64,000 nucleotides of DNA. Origin: CAVSEK01 sp963726975 (lineage in GTDB: Bacteria > Actinomycetota > Actinomycetes > Mycobacteriales > SCTD01). The translations under genes and the position numbers were made by a program. Of the stretch, positions 16,446 to 27,034 are shown piece after piece. Positions within the stretch are counted from its first letter, which is position 1. The number at the start of each line of letters is the position of its first letter. The stretch lies in assembly GCA_963726975.1 (NCBI GenBank), contig CAVSEK010000013.1:558001-622000 (forward strand). The letters run 5' to 3'. The notes beneath the pieces were generated by a model. It was not told the DNA's origin. It searched no databases and saw only the letters and a program-made list of their open reading frames with translations.

Positions 16446-17715
16446 GGCTGCTCCGGGGTCTGGGGGGTCGGGCCGCCGGCCCGGTCCGGGGCGGCGCTGG
16501 TCCCGACGCTCGCCACGACGCTATCGGTCGGGGCGCTCCGGTCGGCGACCGCGAGCGCGCCCGGCAGCGCCGCGAGGAACGCGTCGAGCTGCGCGGCGGT
16601 GACCACGAGCGGCGGGGCGAGCCGGACGACGTCCGGGCCGGTGGCCCCGACGAGGAAGCCGGCGTCGCGCAGCGCGGCCTCCAGGGCCACGGCGACGGGC
16701 CGGTGCAGGACCAGGCCGCGCCACAGCCCGACGCCGCGCAGCTGCGCCACGAGCGGCGAGCCGAGCGCCGCGACGCCCTCCTCGAGCTGCCGCCCGCGGG
16801 CGGTGGACGCCGCCAGCAGCCCCTGCGCCTCGACCGTCTCGAGCACGGCGAGCGCCGCCGCGCACACCACCGGGTTGCCGCCGAACGTCGTGCCGTGGTC
16901 GCCCTTGGCGAGGGCGCCCGCCGCCGGGCCGTCGGCGAGCACCGCCCCGATCGGCAGCCCCCCGCCCAGGCCCTTGGCGAGCGTGACGACGTCGCCGCGC
17001 ACGCCCGGGGCGACGACGGAGGTGGCGAGCCAGTCGCCGGCCCGGCCGACCCCGCCCTGCACCTCGTCCAGGTGCAGCAGCGCGCCGGTGGCGTCGCAGA
17101 CCTCGCGAGCCGCCTCGAGGTAGCCCGCGGGCGGCACGACGACCCCGGCCTCGCCGAGCACCGGTTCGAGCACGACGCTCGCGGTGCGGTCGGTGACGGC
17201 CGCGCGGAGGGCGTCGGGGTCGCCGTACGGCACGAAGGCGACGGGGCCGGGAAGCGGCTCGAACGGTGCCCGCTTGGCGGGCTGGCCGGTGACGGCGAGG
17301 GCGCCGAGCGTGCGGCCGTGGAAGGCGCCCTCGGCCGCGACCCAGCCGCCGCCGGGCCGCAGCCGCCGGCTGATCTTGAGCGCGGCCTCGTTGGCCTCGG
17401 CGCCGGAGTTGGTGAACAGCACCCGGTGGTCGGGGTGCCCATGAGGGCCTGGAGCCGCTCGGCGAGCCGCACGCCGGGCACGTGCGCCGACAGGTTGCTG
17501 GTGTGGCCCAGCTGGGCCACCTGGCGCTGCACCGCCTCGACGACCGCGGGGTGCGCGTGGCCGAGCACGTTGACGGCGATCCCGGCGAGCAGGTCGACGT
17601 AGTCGCGGCCGTCGTCGTCCCAGACCCGGGCGCCCTCGCCGCGCACCAGCGCGACCGGCGGGGTGCCGTAGTTGCCCATCATGACGGCGTCCCAGCGCCG
17701 CTGCAGGTCGCTCAC
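16442..17715 (-). CDS. argD: Acetylornithine aminotransferase (one frameshift)
   Basis: PLP enzyme converting N-acetylglutamate semialdehyde to N-acetylornithine. The N-terminal part [20 protein letters not shown] starts at GTG 17715. After ERLQALMG near 17440 one base seems lost from a G run and the frame changes to [20 protein letters not shown]. Class III motifs follow: [26 protein letters not shown], the PLP lysine in [13 protein letters not shown], and GTTFGGNPV. The C-terminus carries an unusual tail of about 30 residues rich in Ala, Thr and Pro. Start overlaps the argB stop as GTGA. Confidence 0.94.
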
Positions 17716-18605
17716 GCCCGGTCCTCGGGCACGACCATCGTGCCGACGCCCTCGTCGGTGAACAGCTCGAGCAGCAGGCTGTGCGCGACCCGGCCGTCGA
17801 GCACGTGGGCCCGCGGGACCCCGCCCTCCACGGCGCGCAGGCAGGCCTCCATCTTGGGCTGCATGCCGCTCGACAGGCCCGGCAGCAGGGCCGCGAGCCC
17901 AGCGGCCGTGATGCTGCTGATGACCTCGCTGCTGGCCGGCCAGTCGGCGTAGAGGCCCTCGACGTCCGTGAGGACGACGAGCTTCTCGGCGCCGACGGCG
18001 ACCGCGAGCGCCGCCGCGGCCGTGTCGGCGTTGACGTTGTAGAGCTCGCCGTCCAGGCCGCGCGCGACGGTGGCCACGACCGGGACGGTGCCCTCGTCGA
18101 GCAGCGCCCGCACGATCTGCGGCTTGACCTCGACGACCTCGCCGACCTGCCCGACGTCGACGAGCTCGCCGTCCACGAGCGCGCCGCGCCGCTCGGCGGT
18201 GAGCAGGGAGGCGTCCTCGCCGGACAGCCCGACGGCGAAGGGGCCGTGCGCGTTGATCCGGCTGACGACGTCGCTGTTGACCTGCCCGACGAGCACCATG
18301 CGCACGACCTCGACGGTCTCGGCCGTGGTCACCCGCAGCCCGCCGCGGAACTCGCTCGGCACGCCGAGCCGGTCGAGGTGCGCGGTGATCTGCGGCCCGC
18401 CGCCGTGCACGACGACGACCCGCACGCCGGCGTAGCGCAGGAAGACGACGTCCTCGGCGAACGCCTCCTGCAGCTCCGGGCTGGTCATGGCGTGGCCGCC
18501 GTACTTCACGACGATGGTGCGGCCCGAGAAGGCCTTGAGCCAGGGCAGCGCCTCGACGAGCGCCGCGGCCTTGGGCAGCGCGACGTGCCCGCGGGCGGTC
18601 GTCAC
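17712..18605 (-). CDS. argB: Acetylglutamate kinase
   Basis: Phosphorylates N-acetylglutamate, usually the arginine-feedback step. The 297 residues show the amino acid kinase fold: [19 protein letters not shown], the [13 protein letters not shown] block seen as [24 protein letters not shown] and LTDVEGLY, and [14 protein letters not shown]. An N-terminal helix [14 protein letters not shown] precedes the core, as in arginine-sensitive hexameric enzymes. GTG start overlaps the argJ stop as GTGA. Confidence 0.97.
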   Translation of the reverse strand: MTTARGHVALPKAAALVEALPWLKAFSGRTIVVKYGGHAMTSPELQEAFAEDVVFLRYAGVRVVVVHGGGPQITAHLDRLGVPSEFRGGLRVTTAETVEVVRMVLVGQVNSDVVSRINAHGPFAVGLSGEDASLLTAERRGALVDGELVDVGQVGEVVEVKPQIVRALLDEGTVPVVATVARGLDGELYNVNADTAAAALAVAVGAEKLVVLTDVEGLYADWPASSEVISSITAAGLAALLPGLSSGMQPKMEACLRAVEGGVPRAHVLDGRVAHSLLLELFTDEGVGTMVVPEDRA

Positions 18606-19753
18606 GTCGAGTACGCCGAGTTCTCGTGGACGTACGCGGTCGTCAGGTCGTTGGTGCGCACGGTGGCGGACGCCTGCCCGGCGCCGAGGTCGACGAGCAC
18701 GTGGACGGCGCGCCCGGCGAACCGCACGCCCGCCGGGTCCTCGGCCTGCGCCCCGTCGCGGCACACCTGCACGCCGTTGAAGGCGATGTCGACGGCGTAC
18801 GGGTCGAAGTCCGCGGACGTCGTGCCGACGGCGGCGAGCACGCGCCCCCAGTTGGGGTCCTGGCCGGCGACCGCGCACTTGAACAGGTTGCTGCGCGCGA
18901 CGGCCCGGCCGACCTGCACCGCGTCGTCCTCGCTCGCGGCCCCGACGACCTCGATCGCGATGTCGTGGTCGGAGCCCTCGGCATCGGCGAGCAGCTGGCC
19001 GGCGAGGTCCTCGCACAGCACGCGCACGGCCTCGTCGAAGACCTCGGCCGCGGGGACGGTGCCGCTCGCCCCGCTGGCCAGCAGCAGGACGGTGTCGTTG
19101 GTGGAGGTGCAGCCGTCGGAGTCGAGGCGGTCGAAGGTCGTGCGGGTGGCCGCGCGCAGCGCGCGGTCGCAGTCGGCGGCGGACACGTCGGCGTCGGTCG
19201 TGACGACGACGAGCATCGTCGCGAGCGCCGGGGCGAGCATGCCGGCGCCCTTGGCCATCCCGCCGACGGTGAAGCCGTCCCCGGCCACGACCGCGGTCTT
19301 GGCGACGGTGTCCGTGGTGCGGATGGCCTCGGCGGCGTCGGCGCCGCCGCCCGTGCCCAGCACCGCGCAGGCGGCCTCGACCCCGGCGAGCACCCGGTCG
19401 CGGTCGAGCGCCGGGCCGATGAGGCCGGTGCTGCAGACCGCGACGTCGACGGCGCCGCCGCCGAGCAGCTCGGCAGCCCGCTCGGCAGTCGCGTGGGTGG
19501 TCTGGAAACCGCTCGGGCCGGTGCCGCAGTTGGCGCCGCCGGAGTTGAGCACGACCGCCCGCAGGCGCCCGTCGCGCAGCACCTGCTCGCTCCACAGCAC
19601 CGGGTTGGCCTTGAAGCGGTTCGTGGTGAAGACGGCGGCGGCGGCCTGCCCGGGACCGTCGTTGACGACGACCGCGACGTCCGGCCGGCCGCTGTCCTTG
19701 AGGCCGGCGGTGACGCCGGCGGCGCGGAAGCCCGCGGGGGCGGTGACGCTCAC
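18602..19753 (-). CDS. argJ: Bifunctional ornithine acetyltransferase / N-acetylglutamate synthase
   Basis: Recycles the acetyl group from acetylornithine to glutamate. The 383-residue precursor has the self-cleavage motif [17 protein letters not shown], where the threonine of ATML becomes the N-terminal nucleophile of the beta chain. [14 protein letters not shown] and [11 protein letters not shown] are conserved alpha-chain blocks, and the C-terminus ends with the typical HENSAYST. Presence of argJ means the cyclic acetyl pathway is used. GTG start overlaps the argC stop as GTGA. Confidence 0.97.
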   Translation of the reverse strand: MSVTAPAGFRAAGVTAGLKDSGRPDVAVVVNDGPGQAAAAVFTTNRFKANPVLWSEQVLRDGRLRAVVLNSGGANCGTGPSGFQTTHATAERAAELLGGGAVDVAVCSTGLIGPALDRDRVLAGVEAACAVLGTGGGADAAEAIRTTDTVAKTAVVAGDGFTVGGMAKGAGMLAPALATMLVVVTTDADVSAADCDRALRAATRTTFDRLDSDGCTSTNDTVLLLASGASGTVPAAEVFDEAVRVLCEDLAGQLLADAEGSDHDIAIEVVGAASEDDAVQVGRAVARSNLFKCAVAGQDPNWGRVLAAVGTTSADFDPYAVDIAFNGVQVCRDGAQAEDPAGVRFAGRAVHVLVDLGAGQASATVRTNDLTTAYVHENSAYST

Positions 19754-20766
19754 GGCGCCGTCCCGCAGGCGGTCAGCCCGGCCGCCTCGGGCAGGCCGAG
19801 CAGCAGGTTGGCGCACTGCAGCGCCTGCCCCGCCGCGCCCTTGCCGAGGTTGTCGATCGCGCTCACCACGACGGCGCGACCGGCGTCGGCGTCGACCGCG
19901 ACCTGCACGTGGCAGGCGTTCGAGCCGGACACGGCCGCGGTGTGCGGCCAGCGGCCCTCCGGCAGGACGTGCACGAAGGGCTCGTCGGCGTACGCCGCAC
20001 GCAGCGCCTCGCGCAGGTCCCCGACGGACGAGCCCGTGCGCGCCGTGCAGGTCGCGAGGATCCCCCGCGGCATCGGTGCGAGCACCGGCGTGAAGCTCAG
20101 CCCGACCGGCCGCCCGCCGACCCGGGCGAGGGTCTGGCGGATCTCCGGGGTGTGCTGGTGGGACCCGACCTTGTAGGCCGTCACGTCGCCGGCGGTCTCG
20201 CTGCCGAGCAGCGCGGCCCGGGGCGCGCGGCCGGCCCCGCTGGTGCCGCTGGCGGCGACGACGACGAGGTCGTCGGGCTCGACCAGGCCGGCCCCCAGCA
20301 GGGGGGCGAGCGCCAGGGACACCGCGGTCGGGTAGCAGCCCGGCGCGGCGACCCGCGTCTGCCCGACGAGGTCGGCCCGGAACAGCTCGGGCAGGCCGTA
20401 CGCCCACGTGCCCGCGTGGGGCGTGCCGTAGAAGCGCTCCCACGCGGCCGCGTCGGCGAGCCGGTGGTCGGCCCCGAGGTCGACCACCGGCAGGTCCGGG
20501 GGGAGGGCCGCGGCGACGGCGGCGCTCTGCCCGTGCGGCAGCGCGAGGAACACGACGTCGGCCTGCGCGAGCAGCTGCGGGTCGGTCGGCTCGAAGCGCC
20601 GCCCGGCCAGAGCGGGCAGGTGCGGGTGGACGTCCCCGACCGGCGTGCCGGCGCTGCTGCCCGCGGCGAGCGGCCCGACGGCGACGCCGGGGGCACCGAG
20701 CAGCAGGCGCAGCAGCTCCCCGCCGGCGTAGCCGCTGGCGCCGGCGACGGCTGCGGTGATCCCCAT
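19750..20766 (-). CDS. argC: N-acetyl-gamma-glutamyl-phosphate reductase
   Basis: Reduces acetylglutamyl phosphate to the semialdehyde with NADPH. The 338 residues begin [20 protein letters not shown] with the nucleotide-binding loop GASGYAG at residues 9-15; the catalytic cysteine lies in [10 protein letters not shown] and the partner histidine in [12 protein letters not shown] 20766 is the first gene of the arginine operon, 54 bp after pheT, and a palindromic ARG-box candidate lies 21 bp upstream. The promoter must lie in that gap or in the end of pheT. Confidence 0.96.
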   Translation of the reverse strand: MGITAAVAGASGYAGGELLRLLLGAPGVAVGPLAAGSSAGTPVGDVHPHLPALAGRRFEPTDPQLLAQADVVFLALPHGQSAAVAAALPPDLPVVDLGADHRLADAAAWERFYGTPHAGTWAYGLPELFRADLVGQTRVAAPGCYPTAVSLALAPLLGAGLVEPDDLVVVAASGTSGAGRAPRAALLGSETAGDVTAYKVGSHQHTPEIRQTLARVGGRPVGLSFTPVLAPMPRGILATCTARTGSSVGDLREALRAAYADEPFVHVLPEGRWPHTAAVSGSNACHVQVAVDADAGRAVVVSAIDNLGKGAAGQALQCANLLLGLPEAAGLTACGTAP

Positions 20767-20787
20767 GGCCGACACCCTACACGGTTT

Positions 20788-20805
20788 CATGCACCTGACT
20801 GCATG
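20788..20805. promoter_or_regulatory. Candidate ARG box (ArgR operator) before argC
   Basis: A perfect 18-bp palindrome, CATGCA-N6-TGCATG, lies in the 54-bp gap between pheT and argC, 21 bp before the argC start. Length and dyad layout match an ArgR half-operator, and argR is in the operon. Binding is inference. Confidence 0.6.
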
Positions 20806-20820
20806 GACTTGCGCTACCGG

Positions 20821-23259
20821 TCAGGTGCCGCGCAGCACGGCCCCCGTCCGGCGCCCGGCCTCGGCGACGGCCGCGTCCCGGGCCCCGAGCACCTCGACGT
20901 CGGTGAGGGTGCGGTCGGGCGCCCGCAGCCGCAGCGCGAAGGCCAGCGACCTCCGGCCGTCGCCGACCTGCGGACCCCGGTAGACGTCGAACAGCCGCAG
21001 GTCCTCCAGCAGCGGCCCGACCCCGTCGCGCAGGGCGGCCTCGACGGCCGCCGCCGGCGTGGCGTCCTCGACGACGAGGGCGACGTCCACGGCCGCCGGG
21101 GGGAAGTGCGACACCACCGGCGCCGGCACCGGCGGGAGGGCGACCGCCGCCGCGACGAGGGCGTCGAGGTCCACCTCCCCCGCGACGGCGCGCGCGGGCA
21201 GCCCGCACGACGCGACGACGCGCGGGTGCAGCTCGCCGGCGGTGCCGACCGGGCGGCCGTCGAGCAGCAGGCGCGCGCAGCGGCCGGGGTGCCAGGCCGC
21301 GTCGTCCGGCGGGCCCGCCTCGACCTGCAGCTGCAGACCCAGCGCCCGTCCGACCGCGACGAGCGCCTCGACCGGGTCGGCCCAGTCGACCGGGCGGCCC
21401 TGCCGGAGGCCGCACAGCAGCACGCCCGCGTGCCGGGGCTGCGCCGGCAGCGACGCGTCGAGCGCGGCGAGCTCCGCGTCCGACGGCCGCCCGTCGACGC
21501 CGGGCGCCTCGACCGGCTCGGGGGCGCGCTCCTCGCGGAAGACCAGGCCGGTCTCGAAGAGCGCCACGTCGGCGGTCCCGCGCCCGGTGGCGCGCAGCGC
21601 GGCGCCGACGAGACCCGGCAGCAGCGTCGGGCGCAGCACCCCCTCCGCCTCCGACAGCGGGTTGACCAGCGCGGGCGACGCGGGTGCGCCGCCGAGCGCG
21701 GCCAGCCGCTCCGGGGCGACGAAGGGAGGCGTGGTCACCTCGACGAGCCCGGCCGCGGCGAGCGCGCGCGAGGCGACCCGCCGCCGGCGCTGCTCCGCGG
21801 TGAGCCCGCGCCCGGCGGGCGCGACCGGCAGGCGCACCGGCACGGTGTCGTAGCCCTCCAGGCGCACGACCTCCTCGACGAGGTCGATCGCGGCCCGCAG
21901 GTCCGGACGCCAGCCCGGCGGGACGACGACGACCGGGTCGGCGTCGTCGACGGTGCACCCGACGTCGCGCAGCCGGGCCCGGACCGCCTCCGGCGCGTAC
22001 GCCCGGCCCGCGACGCGGCCGGGCAGGTCCAGCGGCAGGCGCAGCACCGGGGCCGGCCCCCGCAGGTCGACATCGGTGCCGCCGCCCGCGACGCCGCCGC
22101 CGAGCTCGACGAGCAGCCGGACCGCCGCGTCGGCGGCCGCCGCGGCGAGGTCGCGGTCGACGCCGCGCTCGAACCGCCGGCTCGCTTCTGAGGGCAGCCG
22201 GTGGCGCCGCGCGCTGCGCGCGATCGTCACCGGGTCGAAGTGCGCCGCCTCGACGACGAGGTCGGTCGTGGTCGCCCGCACCTCGGTGCGGCCGCCGCCC
22301 ATGACGCCGGCGATGCCGATCGGCCCGCCGTCGTCGGCGATGAGCAGGTCCTCGGCGTCCAGCGCGCGGTCCTGGCCGTCGAGCGTGGTGAGCCGCTCCC
22401 CCGGCCGCGCGCGCCGCACGACGATGCTGCCCTGCAGCCGCGCCCGGTCGTACGCGTGCAGCGGGTGCCCGAGCTCGAGCATCACCGCGTTCGTCACGTC
22501 GACGGCCAGGCTGATCGGGCGCATCCCCGCCAGCACGAGCCGGCGCTGCAGCCAGGCCGGAGACGGCGCGGTCGGGTCGACGCCGGTGACCGTGCGGGCG
22601 ACGAAGCGGTCGCAGCCGGCCACGTCGTCGACGCGTACCCCGTGCCCGCCGGTGAGCCCGGCCCCGGCCGGGGCCGACGGGTCGGCCGGGTCGGCCAGCG
22701 GCAGCCCGAAGGCCGTCGCCGCCTCCCGGGCCACCCCGCGCACCGACAGCTGGTAGCCCCGGTCGGGCGTGACCGCGATGTCGAGCACCTCGTCGCGCAG
22801 GGCGAGCAGCTCGACGACGTCGGCGCCGAGCGGCGCGTCGGCCTCGAGCACGAGGATCCCGTCGGACTCGTCCGACAGCCCGAGCTCGGCGCCGGAGCAG
22901 ATCATCCCGTCGGAGGTCCGCCCGTACGTCGTGCGCGTGGCGATCCGGAAGTCCCCGGGCAGCACCGCGCCGGGCGTCGCGAACGCCACCCGGTCGCCGG
23001 CGACGAAGTTCGTCGCGCCGCAGACGACCTCGCGGGTGCGCTCGCCCAGGTCGACCGTGCAGGCGCGGATCGGCTTCTTGAAGCCGGTCAGCTGCTCGAC
23101 GGTGAGCACCTCGGCGACGACGACGCCGCGGACGTCGCGCCCGACGCGGGAGACCTGCTCGACCTCCAGGCCGAGCCGGACCAGCTCAGCGGCGATCTCG
23201 TCGGCCGGCGCGGTGAGGCCGGGCACGAGGGTGCGCAGCCAGGACACGGGGACGCGCAC
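20821..23259 (-). CDS. pheT: Phenylalanine--tRNA ligase beta subunit
   Basis: Beta chain of the heterotetrameric PheRS, carrying tRNA binding and editing. The 812 residues show in order an N-terminal tRNA-binding OB domain (about 40-150, with VVCGATNFVAGDRVAFA), the B3/B4 editing region (about 210-390), the B5 domain, a catalytic-like fold, and a C-terminal anticodon-binding FDX-ACB domain (about 720-810, SHFPPAAVDVALVVED). Start GTG lies one base after the pheS stop, so the two subunits are coupled. Confidence 0.97.
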   Translation of the reverse strand: MRVPVSWLRTLVPGLTAPADEIAAELVRLGLEVEQVSRVGRDVRGVVVAEVLTVEQLTGFKKPIRACTVDLGERTREVVCGATNFVAGDRVAFATPGAVLPGDFRIATRTTYGRTSDGMICSGAELGLSDESDGILVLEADAPLGADVVELLALRDEVLDIAVTPDRGYQLSVRGVAREAATAFGLPLADPADPSAPAGAGLTGGHGVRVDDVAGCDRFVARTVTGVDPTAPSPAWLQRRLVLAGMRPISLAVDVTNAVMLELGHPLHAYDRARLQGSIVVRRARPGERLTTLDGQDRALDAEDLLIADDGGPIGIAGVMGGGRTEVRATTTDLVVEAAHFDPVTIARSARRHRLPSEASRRFERGVDRDLAAAAADAAVRLLVELGGGVAGGGTDVDLRGPAPVLRLPLDLPGRVAGRAYAPEAVRARLRDVGCTVDDADPVVVVPPGWRPDLRAAIDLVEEVVRLEGYDTVPVRLPVAPAGRGLTAEQRRRRVASRALAAAGLVEVTTPPFVAPERLAALGGAPASPALVNPLSEAEGVLRPTLLPGLVGAALRATGRGTADVALFETGLVFREERAPEPVEAPGVDGRPSDAELAALDASLPAQPRHAGVLLCGLRQGRPVDWADPVEALVAVGRALGLQLQVEAGPPDDAAWHPGRCARLLLDGRPVGTAGELHPRVVASCGLPARAVAGEVDLDALVAAAVALPPVPAPVVSHFPPAAVDVALVVEDATPAAAVEAALRDGVGPLLEDLRLFDVYRGPQVGDGRRSLAFALRLRAPDRTLTDVEVLGARDAAVAEAGRRTGAVLRGT

Positions 23260-23260
23260 G

Positions 23261-24349
23261 TCAGGCCTCCAGGCCGAAGGGCAGGGTGAACCGCGGGTCG
23301 CCCTCGTAGAGGTCGCGGATGTCGGTGAGCCCGTGGCGGAACATCAGGGTGCGGTCCAGGCCCATCCCGAAGGCGAAGCCGCGGTAGCGCTCCGCGTCGA
23401 CCCCGCAGGCGGTGAGGACGGCGGGGTGCACCATGCCGCAGCCGCCGACCTCGATCCAGCCCTCGTCGGAGCACACCCGGCACGGCTGGCGGGCGGGGTC
23501 GCCGCCGCAGACGAAGCACTGCACGTCGAGCTCCGCGCTGGGCTCGGTGAAGGGGAAGTACGCCGGGCGCAGCCGGGTCTGCAGACCGCTGCCGAAGACC
23601 GCCTCGACGTAGGCGGCGAGGGTGCCGCGCAGGTCGGCCATCGTGAGGCCCTCGTCGACGGCGAGCCCCTCGATCTGGCCGAAGACCGGGGAGTGGGTGG
23701 CGTCCAGGGCGTCGGAGCGGTAGACGCGGCCGGGGCACACGACGTAGACCGGCAGCTCCCGGGTGAGCAGGGAGCGGACCTGCACCGGGCTGGTGTGCGT
23801 GCGCAGCACCCGCCCGCTGCCGGCCGGCGCGACGAACAGGGTGTCCTGCATCTCCCGGGCGGGGTGGTCCTTGCCGAAGTTCAGCGCGTCGAAGTTGAAC
23901 CACTCGTGCTCGACCTCGGGGCCCTCGGCCACCTCCCAGCCCATCGCGACGAAGACGTCGACGAGCCGCTCCTGGACCGTCGTCAGCGGGTGGCGGGCCC
24001 CGACCGGCAGGCGGCCCGGCAGGGCCGTGACGTCGACGGCCTCCTCGACGAGCACCCGGGCGTCGCGCTCGAGCTCGAGCTCGGTGCGGCGCGCGTCCGA
24101 GGCGGCCTGCAGGACCTGCACGACCGCGTTGACGCGCTTGCCGGCGTCCGCGCGGTCCGGGCCGGGCAGGCCGCCCAGGCCGCGGCGGGCGAGCGCGACC
24201 GGGCTGCGGTCGCCGAGCACGGCCGTGCGCGCCGCCGCCAGCGCCGGCAGGTCGGCGGCCGCGGCGACGCGGGCCAGGCCGTCCGCGCGGGCGCGCTCCA
24301 GCGCCTCGGGAGCCACGAGGGCCGAGGGGTCGGGGTCGGGGTCGGACAC
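23261..24349 (-). CDS. pheS: Phenylalanine--tRNA ligase alpha subunit
   Basis: Catalytic chain of PheRS, 362 residues. Class II motif 2 is seen in GRVYRSDALDATHSP and motif 3 in FAFGMGLDRTLMFR; the GRLPVGARHPLTTV and HEWFNFDALN blocks are typical. A CxxC...CxxC segment (CFVCGG, CRVCSDEG) in the middle is often seen in high-GC relatives. GTG 24349 has AGGAG about ten bases upstream. The 67-bp gap to the histidine kinase gene contains GC-rich inverted sequences but no clear T-box. Confidence 0.97.
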   Translation of the reverse strand: MSDPDPDPSALVAPEALERARADGLARVAAAADLPALAAARTAVLGDRSPVALARRGLGGLPGPDRADAGKRVNAVVQVLQAASDARRTELELERDARVLVEEAVDVTALPGRLPVGARHPLTTVQERLVDVFVAMGWEVAEGPEVEHEWFNFDALNFGKDHPAREMQDTLFVAPAGSGRVLRTHTSPVQVRSLLTRELPVYVVCPGRVYRSDALDATHSPVFGQIEGLAVDEGLTMADLRGTLAAYVEAVFGSGLQTRLRPAYFPFTEPSAELDVQCFVCGGDPARQPCRVCSDEGWIEVGGCGMVHPAVLTACGVDAERYRGFAFGMGLDRTLMFRHGLTDIRDLYEGDPRFTLPFGLEA

Positions 24350-24416
24350 GTGCAGCAGCTCCTGTCGAGCGTCGACGGGCCGGCATCGGCCGGGCCGGAG
24401 GGGTCGGTCGGGCCGG

Positions 24417-25489
24417 CTAGAGGAAGTCGGGCGTCCCGGTGGGCAGGACGAAGCGGAAGGCCGCGCCCCCGGAGGGGGCGCGGCGCACCTCCACCCGTCC
24501 GCCGTGCGCCTCGACGAGCCCCTTGACGATGTACAGGCCGAGACCGGTGCCGCCGCGGCGGTTGCCGCGCCAGAAACGGGTGAACACCCGCGCCGCCGTC
24601 TCCTCCGGGATGCCGTCGCCCTCGTCGGCGACGACGACCTCGACGCCCAGCACGGCCGACCCTCCCGGCGCGTCTCCCGTCCACGGCCCGACCGTGGTCG
24701 TGATCGTGCCGTCCCCGTGCCGCAGGGCGTTCTCGACGAGGTTGCCGAGCACCTGGTCGAGCTTGTCCGGGTCGGCCCACAGCTCGGGCAGCCCGCCGGT
24801 CACCTCGACGACGAAGCGCTCCTCGGGCTCGCCGCCCGCGACGCGCCCGGCCACCGTGCGGCGGACGGCGGCGGGCACGTCGACGACCTGCTTGCGCACC
24901 TCCAGCCGCCCGGCGTCGATGCGGCTGACGTCGAGCAGCTCGGTGAGCAGCCGGGTGACCCGGTCGGCGTCGGCGTTGACGGTCTGCAGCATCACCTTCT
25001 TCTGCTCGTCGGTGAAGCGCTCCCAGCGCGCGAGCAGCGTGGCGGTGAAGCCCTTGACGCTGGTCAGCGGCGACCGCAGCTCGTGGGCGACGGTGCTCAC
25101 CAGGTCGGCCCGGCTGCGGTCGGTGCGCTCGCGGGCGCGGTCGTCGCGCAGCGCGACGACGAGGCGCTCGAGGTGTCCGCCGTCGCCGCGGACGTACGAG
25201 GCGGTGACGAGCAGGCCGCGGCCGCCCGGCAGCAGCAGGTGCCGCTCGGGCTGTCGGGTGCGGCGGCGCAGCCCGCCGTACGGGTCGGTGCACGCCCACC
25301 AGTCGCGGCCCTGGTCGTCGACAGGGGCAGCACGGCGCGGTAGTCGCGACCGACGGCGGCGTCCGCGGTCAGGCCGAGCAGGCGCTGCGCCGCGGGGTTG
25401 ACCGACACGACGGCCCCGCCGCCGTCGGCGACGAGGACGCCGTCGGGCAGCTCGTCGTACGCGGTCTTGTCGAGCACCCACCCCTCCAC
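24417..25489 (-). CDS. Sensor histidine kinase with PAS domain (one frameshift)
   Basis: Soluble sensor kinase with no visible membrane segment. The N-terminal PAS domain (DELPDGVLVADGGGAVVSVN, QRLLGLTADAAVGRDYRAVLP) is followed by a dimerisation/phospho-acceptor helix STVAHELRSPLTSVKG with the acceptor histidine, and an ATPase domain with N-box NLVENALRHG, G1 ADEGDGIP and G2 GTGLGLYIVKG. A frame jump near 25325 lies inside the PAS domain. GTG 25489 is the likely start. No response regulator is next to it; the lone receiver in the arginine operon (16068-16445) is one candidate partner. It sits between trmH and pheS on the same strand. Confidence 0.85.
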
Positions 25490-25527
25490 GGTCGCGGGCC
25501 GCCCGGCGGCCCGCAGGTCGGGACACC

Positions 25528-26335
25528 CTACGACGCGGGGCGCTCCCGCACGGCGCGCGCCGACGCGTACAGGCACACCGCGGCCGCCGCCGCGAGGTTG
25601 AGCGACTCGGCCCCGCCGCGGATCGGGACCCGCACCGGCGGTCCGCGGCGGCGAGCACCCGCGCCGGCAGCCCGTGCGCCTCGGTGCCGAAGACCCAGGC
25701 GGTCGGCTCCCGCAGCTCGCCCGACGCCTCGAGGTCGAACAGGTCGTCCTCGCCCGCGCCGCTGGTCGCGAGCACCGGAGGCCGCGACCGCGCAGCAGCG
25801 CGACGGCGTCCAGGACGGGCACCCCGGTGACCACCGGCACGTGCCACAGGCTCCCCGCCGAGGCCCGCACGCACTTGCCGCCGTACGGGTCGGTGGAGCC
25901 CTCGGTGAGCACGACGGCGTCGGCTCCCGCGGCGTCGGCGGTGCGCAGGACGGTGCCGGCGTTGCCCGGGTCGTTGACCGCGTCGAGCACGGCGACCAGG
26001 CGCGGCGACCCGGGGAGGGCCCCGGCGCCGGCGGCGGGCAGCCCGGCGACGCCGAGCAGCCCCTGCGGGGTGGTCGTCTCGCCGAGCGCGGCGAGCACGG
26101 CCGCGGTCACGACGGTCACGGGCACCCCCTGGCCGCCCGCCTGCGCGGCGAGCGGCAGCGCCGGGTCCGTGGTGAACAGCTCGACGAGCGCACCGGCCGC
26201 GAGCGCCTCGCGGACGGCCTGCGGCCCCTCCACGACGAACCGCCGCTCGGCCCAGCGGGCCGAGCGGCGGTGCAGGCGTCGTACGGCCTGGACCCGGGGC
26301 GACCGGGTCGAGGTGAGGGTCGCCGGGACCGTCAG
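25528..26335 (-). CDS. TrmH-family 23S rRNA/tRNA 2'-O-methyltransferase (frameshifted)
   Basis: SpoU/TrmH methyltransferase. The N-terminal substrate-binding part reads [19 protein letters not shown] and [14 protein letters not shown]; the knotted SPOUT core follows with [30 protein letters not shown] and, after frame changes, [20 protein letters not shown]. Frame jumps fall near 25775 and 25640. Stop TAG is at 25528-25530. No ATG or GTG fits the 5' end; a CTG at 26335 touching the rplT stop is in frame, or the true start is hidden by another error. Similar genes often follow rplT in actinobacteria. Confidence 0.85.
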
Positions 26336-26733
26336 GCGACGTCCCGGTCGGCGGCGGACGCCTGCGCCTGCGCCTCGGCGGGCAGCGCGGCCCGGGCGAC
26401 CTCGACGAGCGCGGCGAAGGCCGGCGCGTCGGTGACCGCGAGGTCGGCGAGGACCTTGCGGTCCACCTCGACGCCCGCGACCTTGAGGCCCTGGACGAAC
26501 CGGTTGTAGGTCATGCCGTTGAGCCGGGCGGCGGCGTTGATCCGCTGGATCCACAGCTGGCGGAAGTCGCCCTTGCGCTTCTTGCGGTCGCGGTACTCGT
26601 AGGTCGCCGAGTGGAGCAGCTGCTCCTTGGCCTTGCGGTAGAGCCGGCTGCGCTGGCCGCGGTAGCCGCTGGCCAGCTCGAGCGTCTCGCGCCGCTTCTT
26701 CTGGGCGTTGACAGCCCTCTTCACGCGTGCCAC
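26332..26733 (-). CDS. rplT: 50S ribosomal protein L20
   Basis: Binds 23S rRNA early in 50S assembly. The basic N-terminus [20 protein letters not shown] and the core [18 protein letters not shown] and [11 protein letters not shown] are canonical. At 133 residues it is slightly longer than usual because of an Ala/Gln-rich C-terminal tail. Third gene of the infC-rpmI-rplT operon. Confidence 0.98.
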   Translation of the reverse strand: MARVKRAVNAQKKRRETLELASGYRGQRSRLYRKAKEQLLHSATYEYRDRKKRKGDFRQLWIQRINAAARLNGMTYNRFVQGLKVAGVEVDRKVLADLAVTDAPAFAALVEVARAALPAEAQAQASAADRDVA

Positions 26734-26777
26734 GGGGGGTCCTTCGTCTCGTCAGGTCTGGCGTCGGGAGGGGAGGG

Positions 26778-26972
26778 CTAGCGGCCGAGCAGCTTGTTGA
26801 CGGTGCCGCGGTCGGCGGTCGTCACCTCGGACGTGCCGGTGAGGCGGCGGGTGACCCGGCTGCTCTTGTGCTCGAGCAGGTGGCGCTTGCCGGCGCGCTG
26901 GAAGAGCAGCTTGCCGGTGCCGGTCACCTTGAAGCGCTTCTTGGCGCCGCTGTGCGTCTTCTGCTTGGGCAT
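26778..26972 (-). CDS. rpmI: 50S ribosomal protein L35
   Basis: Sixty-four residues beginning [20 protein letters not shown] with the typical basic, Lys-rich composition and the [14 protein letters not shown] block. It lies between infC and rplT in the conserved translation operon. Confidence 0.98.
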   Translation of the reverse strand: MPKQKTHSGAKKRFKVTGTGKLLFQRAGKRHLLEHKSSRVTRRLTGTSEVTTADRGTVNKLLGR

Positions 26973-27034
26973 GGTGCCGTCGTCCTTCGTCGTCGCGTGC
27001 TCGGGTGCCCGGGGTCGGGCGGTGGTGGGGTGCG

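Noticed and set aside
24350..24416. T-box or phe leader peptide before pheS
   Set aside because: The 67-bp gap has GC-rich partial inverted repeats but no T-box sequence or run of Phe codons.
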